From positions 1 through 10,337 of the forward strand of contig JAUNXM010000064.1 in the NCBI GenBank assembly GCA_030539815.1: a DNA stretch of 10,337 nt, given 5' to 3'. The notes beneath the pieces were generated by a model, which saw only the letters and a list, made by a program, of their open reading frames with translations, was not told where the DNA came from and searched no databases. Within the stretch, counting starts at the first letter, position 1. Each line of letters begins with the position of its first letter. Of the stretch, positions 1-7,493 are shown in pieces. The DNA comes from Methanobacterium sp. GTDB lineage: Archaea > Methanobacteriota > Methanobacteria > Methanobacteriales > Methanobacteriaceae. Both the position numbers and the translations under genes were made by a program.

Positions 1-25
1 TTTAATAATAAAATAAAGCTAGACC

Positions 26-31
26 AAAAAA
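26..31 (-). terminator. T6 tract after mmp7
   Basis: On the minus strand six T, followed by further T-rich sequence to the window edge, lie about 22 nt after the mmp7 stop codon, suggesting that the two-gene transcript ends here. Confidence 0.35.
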
Positions 32-52
32 GGATAGATAAATGTAATTTTT

Positions 53-964
53 TTAGATTATGGAAGTTTCTGGTAAAAGTTTCACCAGAATGTAGTCATA
101 CATCTTGGATTTTTTTATTTCAGAAACATCACCCAAACGGTACTCATTCACCACCACATCAGCAACCTGGTCTTTATATTTATCATAATCCAGTTTTACT
201 CGCACCCCATCCAGTTGACTTACAATGGGTGCTGGTGAATAAATTTCTTTCACCGCTTCTACCTGATTTTCAATTTCAGTTTTCACCAGTATGGATGGCA
301 CAATAGGCGGATCATCCATCATTTCTTTCCGGCGGGTGTCAAATATATCCTCAACAACTTCCACCAGTTTTTTGAGCGCCCGGATATTTTCGCCCCTTTT
401 TAAACGACGTGGTATTCGACCTAAACCACCCACATAAGCCATTGCCCCAGGTAAATCCTCTAAATCCATTTCAGGCGCACCGGTGACCACTACTGGTATG
501 TCAATGTCCTGGAAAAGATGTGTCTTGTTCATTAGACACTCTCGGAAGCTTCCCAGTGCGAAAACTGCCAGATCATGTTCTTCGATGAGTCTTTTTTCAT
601 CCTCGGAGATACGTGCAATTCCCTTTCCTGCCCCTCTGGAAAGGCCAATCATGTTATCTTTGGCACCGAATCTTCGCAAGTACTCGGAGATATCACAGGC
701 AGAGTGGGGTAAATGCTGACGGGCTAAAGTGGGAGATACAATAGCAATTTCCGTCCCGGCCATGGGGGCAATTTTGATTTCTCCCAAAAGTTCCCGGGCC
801 TTTTCATCCACTTTCTCCACGTCTTCCATGGGAACCGCCAGGGTCAACACCAGATCCATCTGACTGATGTTCTCCTGCAGCACGAACCCCCCCAAGTCTT
901 CGATAAGCTCGGTCATCTCTTCATGCTTGTGAACTCCTCCGATGTAGGTTAGGGTCTCGTACAT
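53..964 (-). CDS. mmp7: Methanogenesis marker protein 7 (Mmp7), MCR activation-associated
   Basis: This 303-aa soluble protein is recognised as the methanogenesis marker 7 family, which is essentially restricted to methanogens. From general knowledge, Mmp7 co-purifies with McrC and other marker proteins in the ATP-dependent complex that reductively activates the Ni-F430 of methyl-coenzyme M reductase. Visible hallmarks are an N-terminal [10 protein letters not shown] stretch (residues 7-16), a central block at about 78-113 including [15 protein letters not shown] and GLSRGAG, VTGAPE near 160-165 and [12 protein letters not shown] at 177-188. Cysteines at 90 and 143 are candidate cofactor or metal ligands (inference). 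There is no signal peptide or membrane segment. The ATG at 964 is preceded by GGAGAG (976-971) with a 6-nt spacer, and the gene starts inside the 3' end of its upstream neighbour (16-bp overlap), so translation is probably coupled. The length looks complete. Family call is confident; the biochemical role of this subunit alone is not. Confidence 0.9.
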   Translation of the reverse strand: MYETLTYIGGVHKHEEMTELIEDLGGFVLQENISQMDLVLTLAVPMEDVEKVDEKARELLGEIKIAPMAGTEIAIVSPTLARQHLPHSACDISEYLRRFGAKDNMIGLSRGAGKGIARISEDEKRLIEEHDLAVFALGSFRECLMNKTHLFQDIDIPVVVTGAPEMDLEDLPGAMAYVGGLGRIPRRLKRGENIRALKKLVEVVEDIFDTRRKEMMDDPPIVPSILVKTEIENQVEAVKEIYSPAPIVSQLDGVRVKLDYDKYKDQVADVVVNEYRLGDVSEIKKSKMYDYILVKLLPETSII

Positions 965-1506
965 AGTTTGCTCTCCAAAATTTTGTATCGCATTTGTGCT
1001 CTTTCCAGGGGATTTAAAGGTGCTTTTTTGTGAGAAGGTATTTCAACAGCCCGAAGCCCCATTAACTCGATTTCATCCATGATATCATCATTTTGGTTAT
1101 CCTTTAGGTAATCCGGGAAAACAATGAAGTCCGGTTCTTTCTTCACCAAGGTAAATCCCATATCATTCACTATTTCTCTAATGAAATTAGAGTACACCTT
1201 AACTTTTATTTTTTTCCTTTTATCAATATCTGTCCCTTTTCGGGAAATATGTAGGGTGTAATCATCCCCCCATTCCCCCATATCAAGCTTTTCTGTCTTT
1301 AATGTGTTTGAAATAAGGTCGATACTTTCATAAATCTGTTTAAAAGTATTTAATTTTATTTTAATATTTGGGTAGTTAGTTTCAGTCTCTGAAAGGACAA
1401 TAACTAGATCTGCACCCATAAAATCATAGTCATGTTTTACAGTGTACTGTGAAACACCAGCCAGCCTAACTACTTCCTGACACATGGGAGTGGTATATAT
1501 TTTCAT
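949..1506 (-). CDS. Conserved methanogen protein of unknown function, upstream partner of mmp7
   Basis: This 185-aa protein is not one I can name with confidence. It is soluble, with no signal peptide or membrane helix. The N-terminal part (about 1-60) reads as an alpha/beta segment with a TPMC motif (Cys9), a [11 protein letters not shown] strand-turn and a [14 protein letters not shown] helix. The C-terminal part (about 100-185) has [11 protein letters not shown], a strand rich in hydrophobics around DFIVFPDYL, and a basic tail ending in a second cysteine (182). The ATG at 1506 has GAGGT (1515-1511) 4 nt upstream. Its stop lies 16 bp inside mmp7, so both proteins are almost certainly made from one mRNA, which suggests a role linked to MCR activation. 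I considered methanogenesis marker 17, of similar length and often encoded near mmp7, but the sequence does not match what I remember of that family, so I leave it unnamed. Confidence 0.85.
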   Translation of the reverse strand: MKIYTTPMCQEVVRLAGVSQYTVKHDYDFMGADLVIVLSETETNYPNIKIKLNTFKQIYESIDLISNTLKTEKLDMGEWGDDYTLHISRKGTDIDKRKKIKVKVYSNFIREIVNDMGFTLVKKEPDFIVFPDYLKDNQNDDIMDEIELMGLRAVEIPSHKKAPLNPLERAQMRYKILESKLCTRP

Positions 1507-1551
1507 GGAGACCTCAAATTTAATTTCTATTACAATTATGATAACTGCATT

Positions 1552-1566
1552 TACTTAATTAATATT
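1552..1566 (-). promoter_or_regulatory. Candidate TATA region for the mmp7 unit
   Basis: Read on the minus strand, an AT-rich GAATATTAATTAAG element lies about 50 nt upstream of the ATG at 1506. It would place transcription start near 1533 and give a leader of about 27 nt that contains the GAGGT ribosome site. The whole spacer is AT-rich, so this is only the best-placed candidate. Confidence 0.3.
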
Positions 1567-1590
1567 CACAATATTCCCTTGCATAAAAAT

Positions 1591-1614
1591 GATGGGAACC
1601 TATTCCAATCCATC
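1591..1614. repeat. Imperfect inverted repeat in the divergent mmp7/TRAM spacer
   Basis: GATGG (1591-1595) and CCATC (1610-1614) flank a second short pair, GGAA (1595-1598) and TTCC (1603-1606). The centres differ by 2 bp, so it is not one clean palindrome. It lies between the two divergent promoters and could be an operator, but no known regulator motif is recognised. Confidence 0.3.
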
Positions 1615-1645
1615 AAAGGTATTCATCTAGTACCAAAACATGCTA

Positions 1646-1660
1646 CCAAAGATTTAAATA
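1646..1660 (+). promoter_or_regulatory. BRE/TATA promoter of the TRAM gene
   Basis: CCAAAG followed by ATTTAAATA has the form of an archaeal BRE plus TATA box. Its centre near 1656 predicts transcription start around 1682, about 33 nt before the GTG start at 1715. A TACCAAA heptamer occurs here (1644-1650) and again 13 bp upstream (1631-1637). Confidence 0.5.
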
Positions 1661-1688
1661 ATAAATAAAATAGAAAAAGAACATAACA

Positions 1689-1708
1689 AGACCGTTATAT
1701 GCTGGTCT
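1689..1708 (+). promoter_or_regulatory. Small 5'-leader hairpin before the TRAM start codon
   Basis: AGACC (1689-1693) and GGTCT (1704-1708) form a 5-bp stem around a 10-nt loop, ending 6 nt before the GTG. The 3' arm contains the only GGT that could pair with the 16S rRNA tail, so the stem may hide the ribosome site. The stem is short and could be chance. Confidence 0.3.
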
Positions 1709-1714
1709 CGGGAT

Positions 1715-1939
1715 GTGAATGCATTGTTTGGAGCAGATGAAACCCCAAAAACGGCCCCTATAAAAGAAGGGGAGGAATATGAGGTTAAAATTGAAGATGT
1801 AGGTAAAGAAGGCGATGGAATCACTCGAATTGAAGGTTTTGTGGTCTTTGTACCTGAAACTAAGGTAGGTGAAGAAATTAAAGTTCGAATAACTTCTGTG
1901 CGGAGAAGATTCGCCTTTGCCGAGAAGATCCCGGAATAA
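1715..1939 (+). CDS. Small TRAM-domain RNA-binding protein
   Basis: This 74-aa protein is a stand-alone TRAM domain, a beta-barrel that binds RNA and also occurs in tRNA methyltransferases such as TrmA/RumA and MiaB-type enzymes. After a short polar N-terminus (1-20), the domain runs from [17 protein letters not shown] through [18 protein letters not shown] to the basic [10 protein letters not shown] end. Small TRAM proteins in methanogenic archaea have been described as RNA chaperones, some cold-responsive, and act in the cytoplasm. The start is GTG at 1715; the nearby ATGs are out of frame or followed at once by a stop, and TTG at 1724 is the only other close choice. The ribosome site is poor and may be folded into a leader hairpin. 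A hairpin plus T-run spans the stop codon. It diverges from the mmp7 unit and lies 55 bp upstream of comB. Confidence 0.88.
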   Translation: MNALFGADETPKTAPIKEGEEYEVKIEDVGKEGDGITRIEGFVVFVPETKVGEEIKVRITSVRRRFAFAEKIPE

Positions 1940-1963
1940 AGATAAGAAAAATCTTTATTTTTT
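1935..1963 (+). terminator. Hairpin plus T6 terminator spanning the TRAM stop codon
   Basis: AATAAAGAT (1935-1943) and ATCTTTATT (1951-1959) are perfect inverted repeats of 9 bp with a 7-nt loop (AAGAAAA). The 3' arm runs into six T (1958-1963). The TAA stop of the TRAM gene (1937-1939) sits inside the 5' arm. It resembles an intrinsic terminator, unusual for archaea where T-runs alone usually suffice, and may lower or regulate read-through into comB. Confidence 0.5.
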
Positions 1964-1994
1964 CACCTTTACTATCCCTATTTTTGGTGTTATT

Positions 1995-2663
1995 ATGCAA
2001 GTTTCCCTGAGTTTTGAGAGATCACTTTCTAAAGATGTAGCCATCATGGTGGATGTTCTACGGGCCAGTACCACCATCAACACCGCCCTGGAAAAAATCC
2101 CCAACATCATCCCCACACTGGAAATAGAAGAAGCATTAGCACTGGCCCCTAAACACCAGGCTTTTCTGGCAGGTGAAAGAAGAGGAGCAACCATTGAAGG
2201 ATTCGATGCTGGAAATTCTCCCCTGGAAATCCAGAACTTACATGGGGAAACCCTGATCATCACCACCAGTAACGGGACCCGGATCCTGAAAGGTATCACT
2301 GGCCGAGCACTGGTAGGCTCTTTCATAAATGCCCAGACCGTAGCAAGAAAAGCCAAAGAAATTGCAACAGACCATATAGAAGTGGTTATGGCCGGGGTAA
2401 GGGGAAATTTTGCCATTGAAGATTTTCTGGGTGCGGGTGAAATAATCTCCCACTTGCAAGATCAGGAGCTGGATGAAATGGCTCAGGCATCGTGTTTAGC
2501 AATTGAAAACCCTGAAAAGGTGGATAAGGCAGTTCGAAATTCAAGATCAGCAAGGAATCTAATGAAATTAGGATTTGGAGAAGACATAGACTTCTGTATC
2601 CAACGAGATAAATCAAAATTGGTGCCTGAATTTAAAGACGGAATAATCAGAGTTCTTGAGTAA
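1995..2663 (+). CDS. comB: 2-phosphosulfolactate phosphatase (coenzyme M biosynthesis)
   Basis: ComB (EC 3.1.3.71) removes phosphate from (2R)-2-phospho-3-sulfolactate to give sulfolactate, the second step of the phosphoenolpyruvate-dependent coenzyme M pathway. The 222-aa protein shows the family signatures: [12 protein letters not shown] (17-28), [18 protein letters not shown] (59-76) and TTSNGTR (90-96), with acidic residues such as D20, E61 and D71 suited to Mg2+ and phosphate binding. The frame is open upstream to 1917, but those 26 codons overlap the TRAM gene and its terminator hairpin and look non-coding. ATG at 1995 has GGTG (1986-1989) 5 nt upstream and gives the MQVSLSFER start typical of the family. 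It probably shares the TRAM promoter by read-through, since no convincing TATA box is seen in the 55-bp gap. The product supplies the methyl carrier used by MCR, which the neighbouring mmp7 unit serves. Confidence 0.93.
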   Translation: MQVSLSFERSLSKDVAIMVDVLRASTTINTALEKIPNIIPTLEIEEALALAPKHQAFLAGERRGATIEGFDAGNSPLEIQNLHGETLIITTSNGTRILKGITGRALVGSFINAQTVARKAKEIATDHIEVVMAGVRGNFAIEDFLGAGEIISHLQDQELDEMAQASCLAIENPEKVDKAVRNSRSARNLMKLGFGEDIDFCIQRDKSKLVPEFKDGIIRVLE

Positions 2664-2965
2664 TTCAAAGAAGATTGCAGATTAATTAACAAAACTTTTT
2701 GAACTGTAATCAGTGAATGATAATCAAACACAAATTAAATAAAGTGAATTTAGATATGGAGATTTACTTTTATATTTAAAAACTATTCTACAATAGAATT
2801 AGATTTTAACAATGATTTTAAAACTTTAATACAAAGGAAAAGTTTTTTATAGGTTCACATTAAATCATTAGGCTTATTGTGAAAAATGAATAAAAAAATG
2901 ATTAATTTAAATGGATCATATTGGATTTATAGACATAATTTTCAAGTTGATATTAGAGTGATCTA
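2664..2965 (+). other. 302-bp AT-rich spacer between comB and the traB-family gene
   Basis: It contains a T5 tract at 2696-2700 that may end the comB transcript, several TATA-like stretches (2843-2851 the best; 2904-2912 and 2925-2932 alternatives) and a 26-codon open frame at 2886-2966. No tRNA, C/D-box guide or longer ORF is visible. Confidence 0.6.
2838..2852 (+). promoter_or_regulatory. Candidate promoter for the leader ORF / TraB gene
   Basis: AAAG followed by TTTTTTATA fits a BRE plus TATA element centred near 2847. It predicts transcription start near 2873, about 13 nt before the small ORF at 2886 and about 93 nt before the TraB ATG. Two closer TATA-like stretches could instead give a short leader, so the choice is uncertain. 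Confidence 0.35.
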
Positions 2966-2966
2966 A
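2886..2966 (+). CDS. Possible 26-aa leader ORF overlapping the TraB start
   Basis: ATG at 2886 opens 26 codons (starting [10 protein letters not shown], ending VDIRVI) and stops at TAA 2964-2966, sharing one base with the TraB ATG (TAATG). A weak GTGA lies 4 nt before its start, and the best TATA candidate would put transcription start just upstream of it. The GTGATC ribosome site of the TraB gene lies inside its last codons, so its translation could control TraB synthesis. Composition is unremarkable and AT-driven, and 26 open codons can arise by chance. No homologue is recognised. Confidence 0.25.
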   Translation: MNKKMINLNGSYWIYRHNFQVDIRVI

Positions 2967-4123
2967 TGGCACCGGACAATTTAACAATCATTGGTACTGC
3001 CCACGTATCAGAAAAAAGTGTGGAAGAAGTAAGGAATACTATCTTAGAGTGTGAACCAGACATCGTTGCAGTGGAACTTGATGCCGCCCGTTACCAGAAC
3101 CTTCTCAATGAAAAAAACGGGGTTAATCAGGATAAAGAGATAAAAATAAGGGAAATCCTTAAGGGGAATAATTTCACCATGTTCCTGGTGAGCGGGTTCC
3201 TCAGCTATTTTCAAAAAAAGATTGGAGATGAAGTGGGAGTCAAACCCGGTTCTGAAATGCTGGCCGCGGCAGAAGCCGCCGAAGAATCAGGAGCCAAGGT
3301 GGCCCTGATTGATAGGGACATCCAGATCACCCTCAAACGGGCTTTGAATCATATGAGCTTTTGGGAGAAGGCTAAATTTGTTTACAGCATAATCGCGTCA
3401 TTTTTCAGCAAGGATGAAGCCATTGACGATATTGAAAGTATAAAACAGGGCGACGCCCTGGAGGAAGTTATGGGATACTTCCAGGAGATGTCCCCCCGCG
3501 CTTTCGAAGTTTTGGTAGCAGAAAGGGATGCTTTCATGGCTCAAAGACTACTGGATCTGGATGGAAATGTGGTAGCCGTGGTAGGGGCGGGTCACAAGAA
3601 AGGGATCCAGAAGAACATGGAAAACCCCCAGAAAATACCCCCACTATACCAGCTGATGGAGTTAAAAGAATCAAAGGTTAGTATCACTAAATTGATCCTT
3701 TTTACCATTCCGGCCTTGTTCATCATAATATTTGCACTGGCATTCCTGAAGGGGATCAACATCCAATCCGGACTTCTGGAGTTCGTGTTATTCACTGGAG
3801 GATTAGCATTTGCCGGATCCCTTCTAGCCGGATCAAAAATTCCTTCCGCCATCACCGCTTTTATAGTAGCCCCCTTCACTGCTATTCACCCCCTCCTAGC
3901 TGCCGGATGGTTTGCAGGGATAGTGGAGGCTAAATTACGGGGAGTGTCCATGGACGACCTGGCCAGCCTATCCAAGAGTGAAAGCTTACGGGACATGTGG
4001 AATAACAATCTCTTCCGTATACTGCTGGTAGTGGTGGGAGCCAACATCGGCACCACTATAGGGGTCTTCTTATCCATACCCAACGTTCTCCTCCCCCTTA
4101 TTAACAAATTAATGGGTATCTAA
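2966..4123 (+). CDS. TraB/Tiki-family membrane-anchored putative metalloprotease
   Basis: This 385-aa protein belongs to the TraB family, named for the enterococcal pheromone shutdown protein and related to the Tiki metalloproteases. The N-terminal domain (about 5-235) carries the paired GxxH-type motifs: GTAHVS at 10-15 and GAGHKKGI at 207-214, plus the conserved acidic VAVELD at 34-39, which together are the presumed metal or catalytic site. The C-terminal part holds about four hydrophobic segments (roughly 243-261, 269-289, 293-320 and 350-375) and a charged loop at 321-348, so it is an integral membrane protein with the N-domain probably in the cytoplasm (inference: no signal peptide). 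ATG 2966 has GTGATC at 2958-2963. Length is normal for archaeal members. The substrate in archaea is not known. It stands alone, with long spacers on both sides. Confidence 0.87.
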   Translation: MAPDNLTIIGTAHVSEKSVEEVRNTILECEPDIVAVELDAARYQNLLNEKNGVNQDKEIKIREILKGNNFTMFLVSGFLSYFQKKIGDEVGVKPGSEMLAAAEAAEESGAKVALIDRDIQITLKRALNHMSFWEKAKFVYSIIASFFSKDEAIDDIESIKQGDALEEVMGYFQEMSPRAFEVLVAERDAFMAQRLLDLDGNVVAVVGAGHKKGIQKNMENPQKIPPLYQLMELKESKVSITKLILFTIPALFIIIFALAFLKGINIQSGLLEFVLFTGGLAFAGSLLAGSKIPSAITAFIVAPFTAIHPLLAAGWFAGIVEAKLRGVSMDDLASLSKSESLRDMWNNNLFRILLVVVGANIGTTIGVFLSIPNVLLPLINKLMGI

Positions 4124-4135
4124 GAAAGAATTATG

Positions 4136-4157
4136 TTTGGGGATAACCTACCCCAGA
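4136..4157 (+). terminator. Hairpin after the TraB gene
   Basis: TTTGGGG (4136-4142) pairs with CCCCAGA (4151-4157; one G-T pair) around an 8-nt loop, 12 nt after the stop codon. No T-run follows, so it may mark or protect a 3' end rather than terminate by itself. Confidence 0.35.
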
Positions 4158-4234
4158 ACCGTACTCCTAGATCAATTAAGATAAATGAATTACAAATAGA
4201 AATAGATCCAAATAATAAAAAAAAAGTGAAGGAA

Positions 4235-4244
4235 ATTTAAAAAT
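4235..4244 (+). promoter_or_regulatory. TATA element of the DUF1922 gene
   Basis: ATTTAAAAAT, preceded by GGAA, is centred about 45 nt before the ATG at 4285. It predicts transcription start near 4264 and a leader of roughly 20 nt. Confidence 0.4.
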
Positions 4245-4247
4245 TTG

Positions 4248-4267
4248 TAAACTCCTTTAAACTCCAT
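4248..4267 (+). repeat. Tandem 10-bp direct repeat at the predicted transcription start
   Basis: Two units, TAAACTCCTT (4248-4257) and TAAACTCCAT (4258-4267), differ at one base and are spaced exactly one helical turn apart. They lie between the TATA element and the start codon, the usual place for an archaeal repressor site. Confidence 0.5.
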
Positions 4268-4284
4268 TTTTGAGTTGATTTAAA

Positions 4285-4497
4285 ATGTACCTGATATTCC
4301 GATGTAACTGTGGACGAGCAGTTTATGCCAAAGATAGTGTAAAGGTGAAAAAGTGTGTCTGTGGGAAGAATTTGAAGGTTGCAGAAAGACGGATCATCGC
4401 CAAAACTGAAGACTCCCAAACTGCCTCGGAAAAGGTTCAGGAACTCCAGGAAGAAAAGTATGGTGGGGCATATTTTACCACAGCCAATAAGCTATGA
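4285..4497 (+). CDS. DUF1922 small zinc-binding protein (MTH1184-like)
   Basis: This 70-aa protein matches the DUF1922 family, whose structural representative is MTH1184 of Methanothermobacter. The N-terminal half has two CxC knuckles, C7-x-C9 and C24-x-C26, spaced as a rubredoxin-like or zinc-ribbon metal site. The C-terminal half (about 31-70) is a charged helical region beginning RRIIAKTED and ending with YFTTANKL. No enzymatic motif is present; a role in binding nucleic acid or a partner protein is possible but not shown. The ATG at 4285 has only a weak ribosome site (GTTGATTT just upstream). It is preceded by its own promoter-like region with a tandem repeat and followed by a long spacer, so it is probably monocistronic. 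Confidence 0.85.
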   Translation: MYLIFRCNCGRAVYAKDSVKVKKCVCGKNLKVAERRIIAKTEDSQTASEKVQELQEEKYGGAYFTTANKL

Positions 4498-4884
4498 TGG
4501 AAAATGTACATTGAGAAATTTACGTATGGATATCACTCATTAATTTATTCTATTTTCTTTACGTACTAATAATATTTCTAATATTTTTAAAATCCCAATT
4601 TTAATAAAGTCTCTGTTTAAATCAAGATTATTCTGTTAATCCACTATAAAATTATTAAAAGTTAAATTTTAAATTTTTACTAGTTTAATAAAGAAATAGG
4701 ATGACCATGGCACCCCCTTTGATTATAGGAATATCATAAATATTAAATAAACTTAATTAAATCACGTGGAATTCTTAATTTAAATTGATTTATTATCATC
4801 CATGAATAACACTCATTTTTATCCTAGTCACGATAATAATATAAAGAACAGAGAAAACTCTATAATAAAACATCAGGTTTGATT
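4498..4884 (+). other. 387-bp AT-rich spacer upstream of the GTPase gene
   Basis: Mostly A/T without a convincing gene. It holds two copies of TTTACGTA (4519-4526 and 4558-4565), a small G/C-richer island at 4700-4722 with minimal open frames on both strands (12 codons plus strand from 4701; 7 codons minus strand from 4708 behind a GGGGGTG), a CACGTG palindrome near 4764, and the promoter of the next gene at its right end. Confidence 0.6.
4835..4846 (+). promoter_or_regulatory. TATA element of the GTPase gene
   Basis: AATAATATAAAG is centred about 44 nt before the ATG at 4885 and predicts transcription start near 4867, giving a leader of about 18 nt that contains the AGGTTTGAT ribosome site. 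Confidence 0.45.
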
Positions 4885-6477
4885 ATGAGTACCGATAATT
4901 TCTCCAGTCTCACCAGGCAAGGAGAGAGGAAAAACATAGAATTCAAGGAAAATCTTAATTCAGACACTCATCTTTTAACTGCCCGCAGACAGCAGCTGGC
5001 ATCCCAAATGAAGTACCGTTTGGAAAGGGGGCACGGGGAAGCTATTTATTTTATTGGAGTTGATGATAACGGCTTGCTTTTGGGACTGGGAAAATCAGAT
5101 ATGGGAGAAGCACTCTATGTCCTTGGTGAACTGGCCCAAGAAATAAACGCCAAAATCGTGGACGTGAAAAAACAATCTGTCGAAAGAGGAGAAGTTGCCA
5201 AAGTACTCATCAGTCGGCAGCAGAACAGCAACCCCGACCATCTGCTCGTTGGAGTGGCCGGGCACGTGGACCATGGGAAAAGCACACTGGTGGGAACCCT
5301 AACCACCGGTAAACTAGACACTGGTTCAGGTAGCACCCGTATATTTTTGGATGTCCAAAAACACGAAATAGAACGGGGATTATCAGCGGACCTTTCATTC
5401 GCAGTTTATGGTTTTAAAAATGGAGAACCAGTACGAATAAAAAATCCGCTTAACAAGCGAGATAAGGCCATGATGGTGGAAAAATGCGATAAACTAATTT
5501 CTTTCGTAGACACCGTTGGCCATGAACCATGGCTGCGAACCACAATACGGGGAATTGTAGGTCAGAAACTTAGTCACGGACTTCTGGTGGTGGCGGCTGA
5601 CCAGGGGCCCACCCACATCACCCGTGAACACTTGGGGATCATCCTGGCCATGGAACTACCAGTAATTGTGGTGATGACTAAAATTGACATGGTAAGTTCC
5701 GAGAGGATTAAAGCCGTGGGCCTGGAAATATTTGACTTGCTAAAACTAGTGGGAAGAATACCTTACATGGTGAAAACCATGAATGATGCTGATTTCCTGA
5801 TAAAAAACATGAACCAACACCTGGTTCCAGTTATTCAAGCTTCTCCAGTTACCGGTGAGGGGCTTGAATATCTAGATAGGATTTTTGAAGGACTAAAAAT
5901 ACCAGCCCATGAAGAAGATGCCCCTAAGCCATTCATGATGTACATTGATAAGATCTACTCAATTATGGGTGTGGGCACTGTGGTTAGTGGAACAATAAGA
6001 CAAGGTAATGTTAAAAAGGGTGAAAAACTCATTCTAGGCCCCTCCAGTTCTGGTGATTTCCTCCCGGTAAAAGTTAAGACCATTGAAATGCACCACTACC
6101 GCAAAGAAAGTGCTGGTGTGGGAGAAGTTGTTGGAATTTCTATCTCCGGTGCGGAAATAAATGAAATAAGAAGAGGAATGATCATCTGTCATCCGAACTA
6201 TAATCCACGTGCTGTTAGGGAGTTTGATGCTGATGTGGCCATACTGGTGCACCCCACCACCATCAAGGATGGGTACGAGTGCATAGCCCATATAGAAACC
6301 ATTGCAGAAACAACCTGTTTTAGACCCCTTAACCAGGAATACCTGTCTGCAGGGGACACAGGTCAGATAAGGATGAGATTCAAATATCACCCCTATGCCA
6401 TCTGTGAAGGGCAGAAACTAATATTCAGGGAAGGTAAGAGTAAAGGTGTGGGAACGGTAACCAGGGTTGCCATTTAA
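4885..6477 (+). CDS. GTPBP1-like archaeal translational GTPase
   Basis: This 530-aa protein is an EF-Tu-like GTPase of the archaeal GTPBP1 group (COG5258 type). An extra N-terminal domain (about 1-120) precedes the G domain. G-domain motifs are all intact: P-loop GHVDHGKST (126-134), a G2 region with IERGLSADL near 162-170, DTVGH (209-213), TKID (265-268) and SPVTGEGL (320-327). EF-Tu-type beta-barrel domains II and III follow, beginning at about 348 with [20 protein letters not shown] and ending TRVAI. Eukaryotic relatives act in ribosome rescue, elongation or mRNA decay; the archaeal role is not established, but cytoplasmic, ribosome-linked GTP hydrolysis is likely. An in-frame TTG at 4879 would add two residues, but ATG 4885 is better placed after AGGTTTGAT. 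The gene is single, ending 120 bp from a convergent gene. Confidence 0.9.
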   Translation: MSTDNFSSLTRQGERKNIEFKENLNSDTHLLTARRQQLASQMKYRLERGHGEAIYFIGVDDNGLLLGLGKSDMGEALYVLGELAQEINAKIVDVKKQSVERGEVAKVLISRQQNSNPDHLLVGVAGHVDHGKSTLVGTLTTGKLDTGSGSTRIFLDVQKHEIERGLSADLSFAVYGFKNGEPVRIKNPLNKRDKAMMVEKCDKLISFVDTVGHEPWLRTTIRGIVGQKLSHGLLVVAADQGPTHITREHLGIILAMELPVIVVMTKIDMVSSERIKAVGLEIFDLLKLVGRIPYMVKTMNDADFLIKNMNQHLVPVIQASPVTGEGLEYLDRIFEGLKIPAHEEDAPKPFMMYIDKIYSIMGVGTVVSGTIRQGNVKKGEKLILGPSSSGDFLPVKVKTIEMHHYRKESAGVGEVVGISISGAEINEIRRGMIICHPNYNPRAVREFDADVAILVHPTTIKDGYECIAHIETIAETTCFRPLNQEYLSAGDTGQIRMRFKYHPYAICEGQKLIFREGKSKGVGTVTRVAI

Positions 6478-6597
6478 CCTGAACTATCATTATATATCTT
6501 TAATTCATTTATTTTGTCTCCCATTATTATCTATAGATTTATAAAAACATAAAACCATATTTAAATTCTGTTTTAACCTTACATCATAATTTTGCTC
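6478..6597. terminator. Convergent 3' region between GTPase and PP-loop genes
   Basis: The 120-bp spacer separates convergent stops and carries short T-rich tracts on both strands (for example TTTATTTTGT on plus; GGTTTTATGTTTTTAT on minus). This fits T-run-dependent archaeal termination from both sides; no hairpin is evident. Confidence 0.4.
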
Positions 6598-7458
<861 letters not shown>

Positions 7459-7461
7459 AAA

Positions 7462-7470
7462 AAATATATG
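7462..7470 (+). promoter_or_regulatory. TATA element for the thiamine-binding protein gene
   Basis: AAATATATG, within a run AAAAAATATATG, is centred about 28 nt before the ATG at 7494, the TATA-to-start distance of a leaderless archaeal mRNA. No ribosome site exists before that ATG, in agreement. It lies 4 to 12 bp from the start codon of the divergent gene. Confidence 0.5.
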
Positions 7471-7481
7471 ACTTATGGGAC

Positions 7482-7489
7482 ATAAAAAC
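7482..7489 (-). promoter_or_regulatory. TATA element for the PP-loop gene
   Basis: Read on the minus strand, AGTTTTTATG is centred about 27 nt before the ATG at 7458, again fitting leaderless transcription. It is weaker than the opposing element and overlaps the region that polymerase for the divergent gene would cover. Confidence 0.4.
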
Positions 7490-7493
7490 TATT

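Noticed and set aside
1917..1994. 26-codon upstream extension of comB
   Set aside because: It overlaps the TRAM gene and terminator hairpin, has no ribosome site and is not typical of the family; ATG 1995 follows GGTG.
1955..2416. 153-codon open frame on the minus strand inside comB
   Set aside because: It is antisense to a gene with clear ComB motifs, has no ribosome site, and its translation resembles no protein family.
4498..4884. A C/D-box guide RNA or tRNA in the long spacer
   Set aside because: No paired RTGATGA/CTGA boxes in the right spacing and no cloverleaf or TTCRANNC T-loop were seen.
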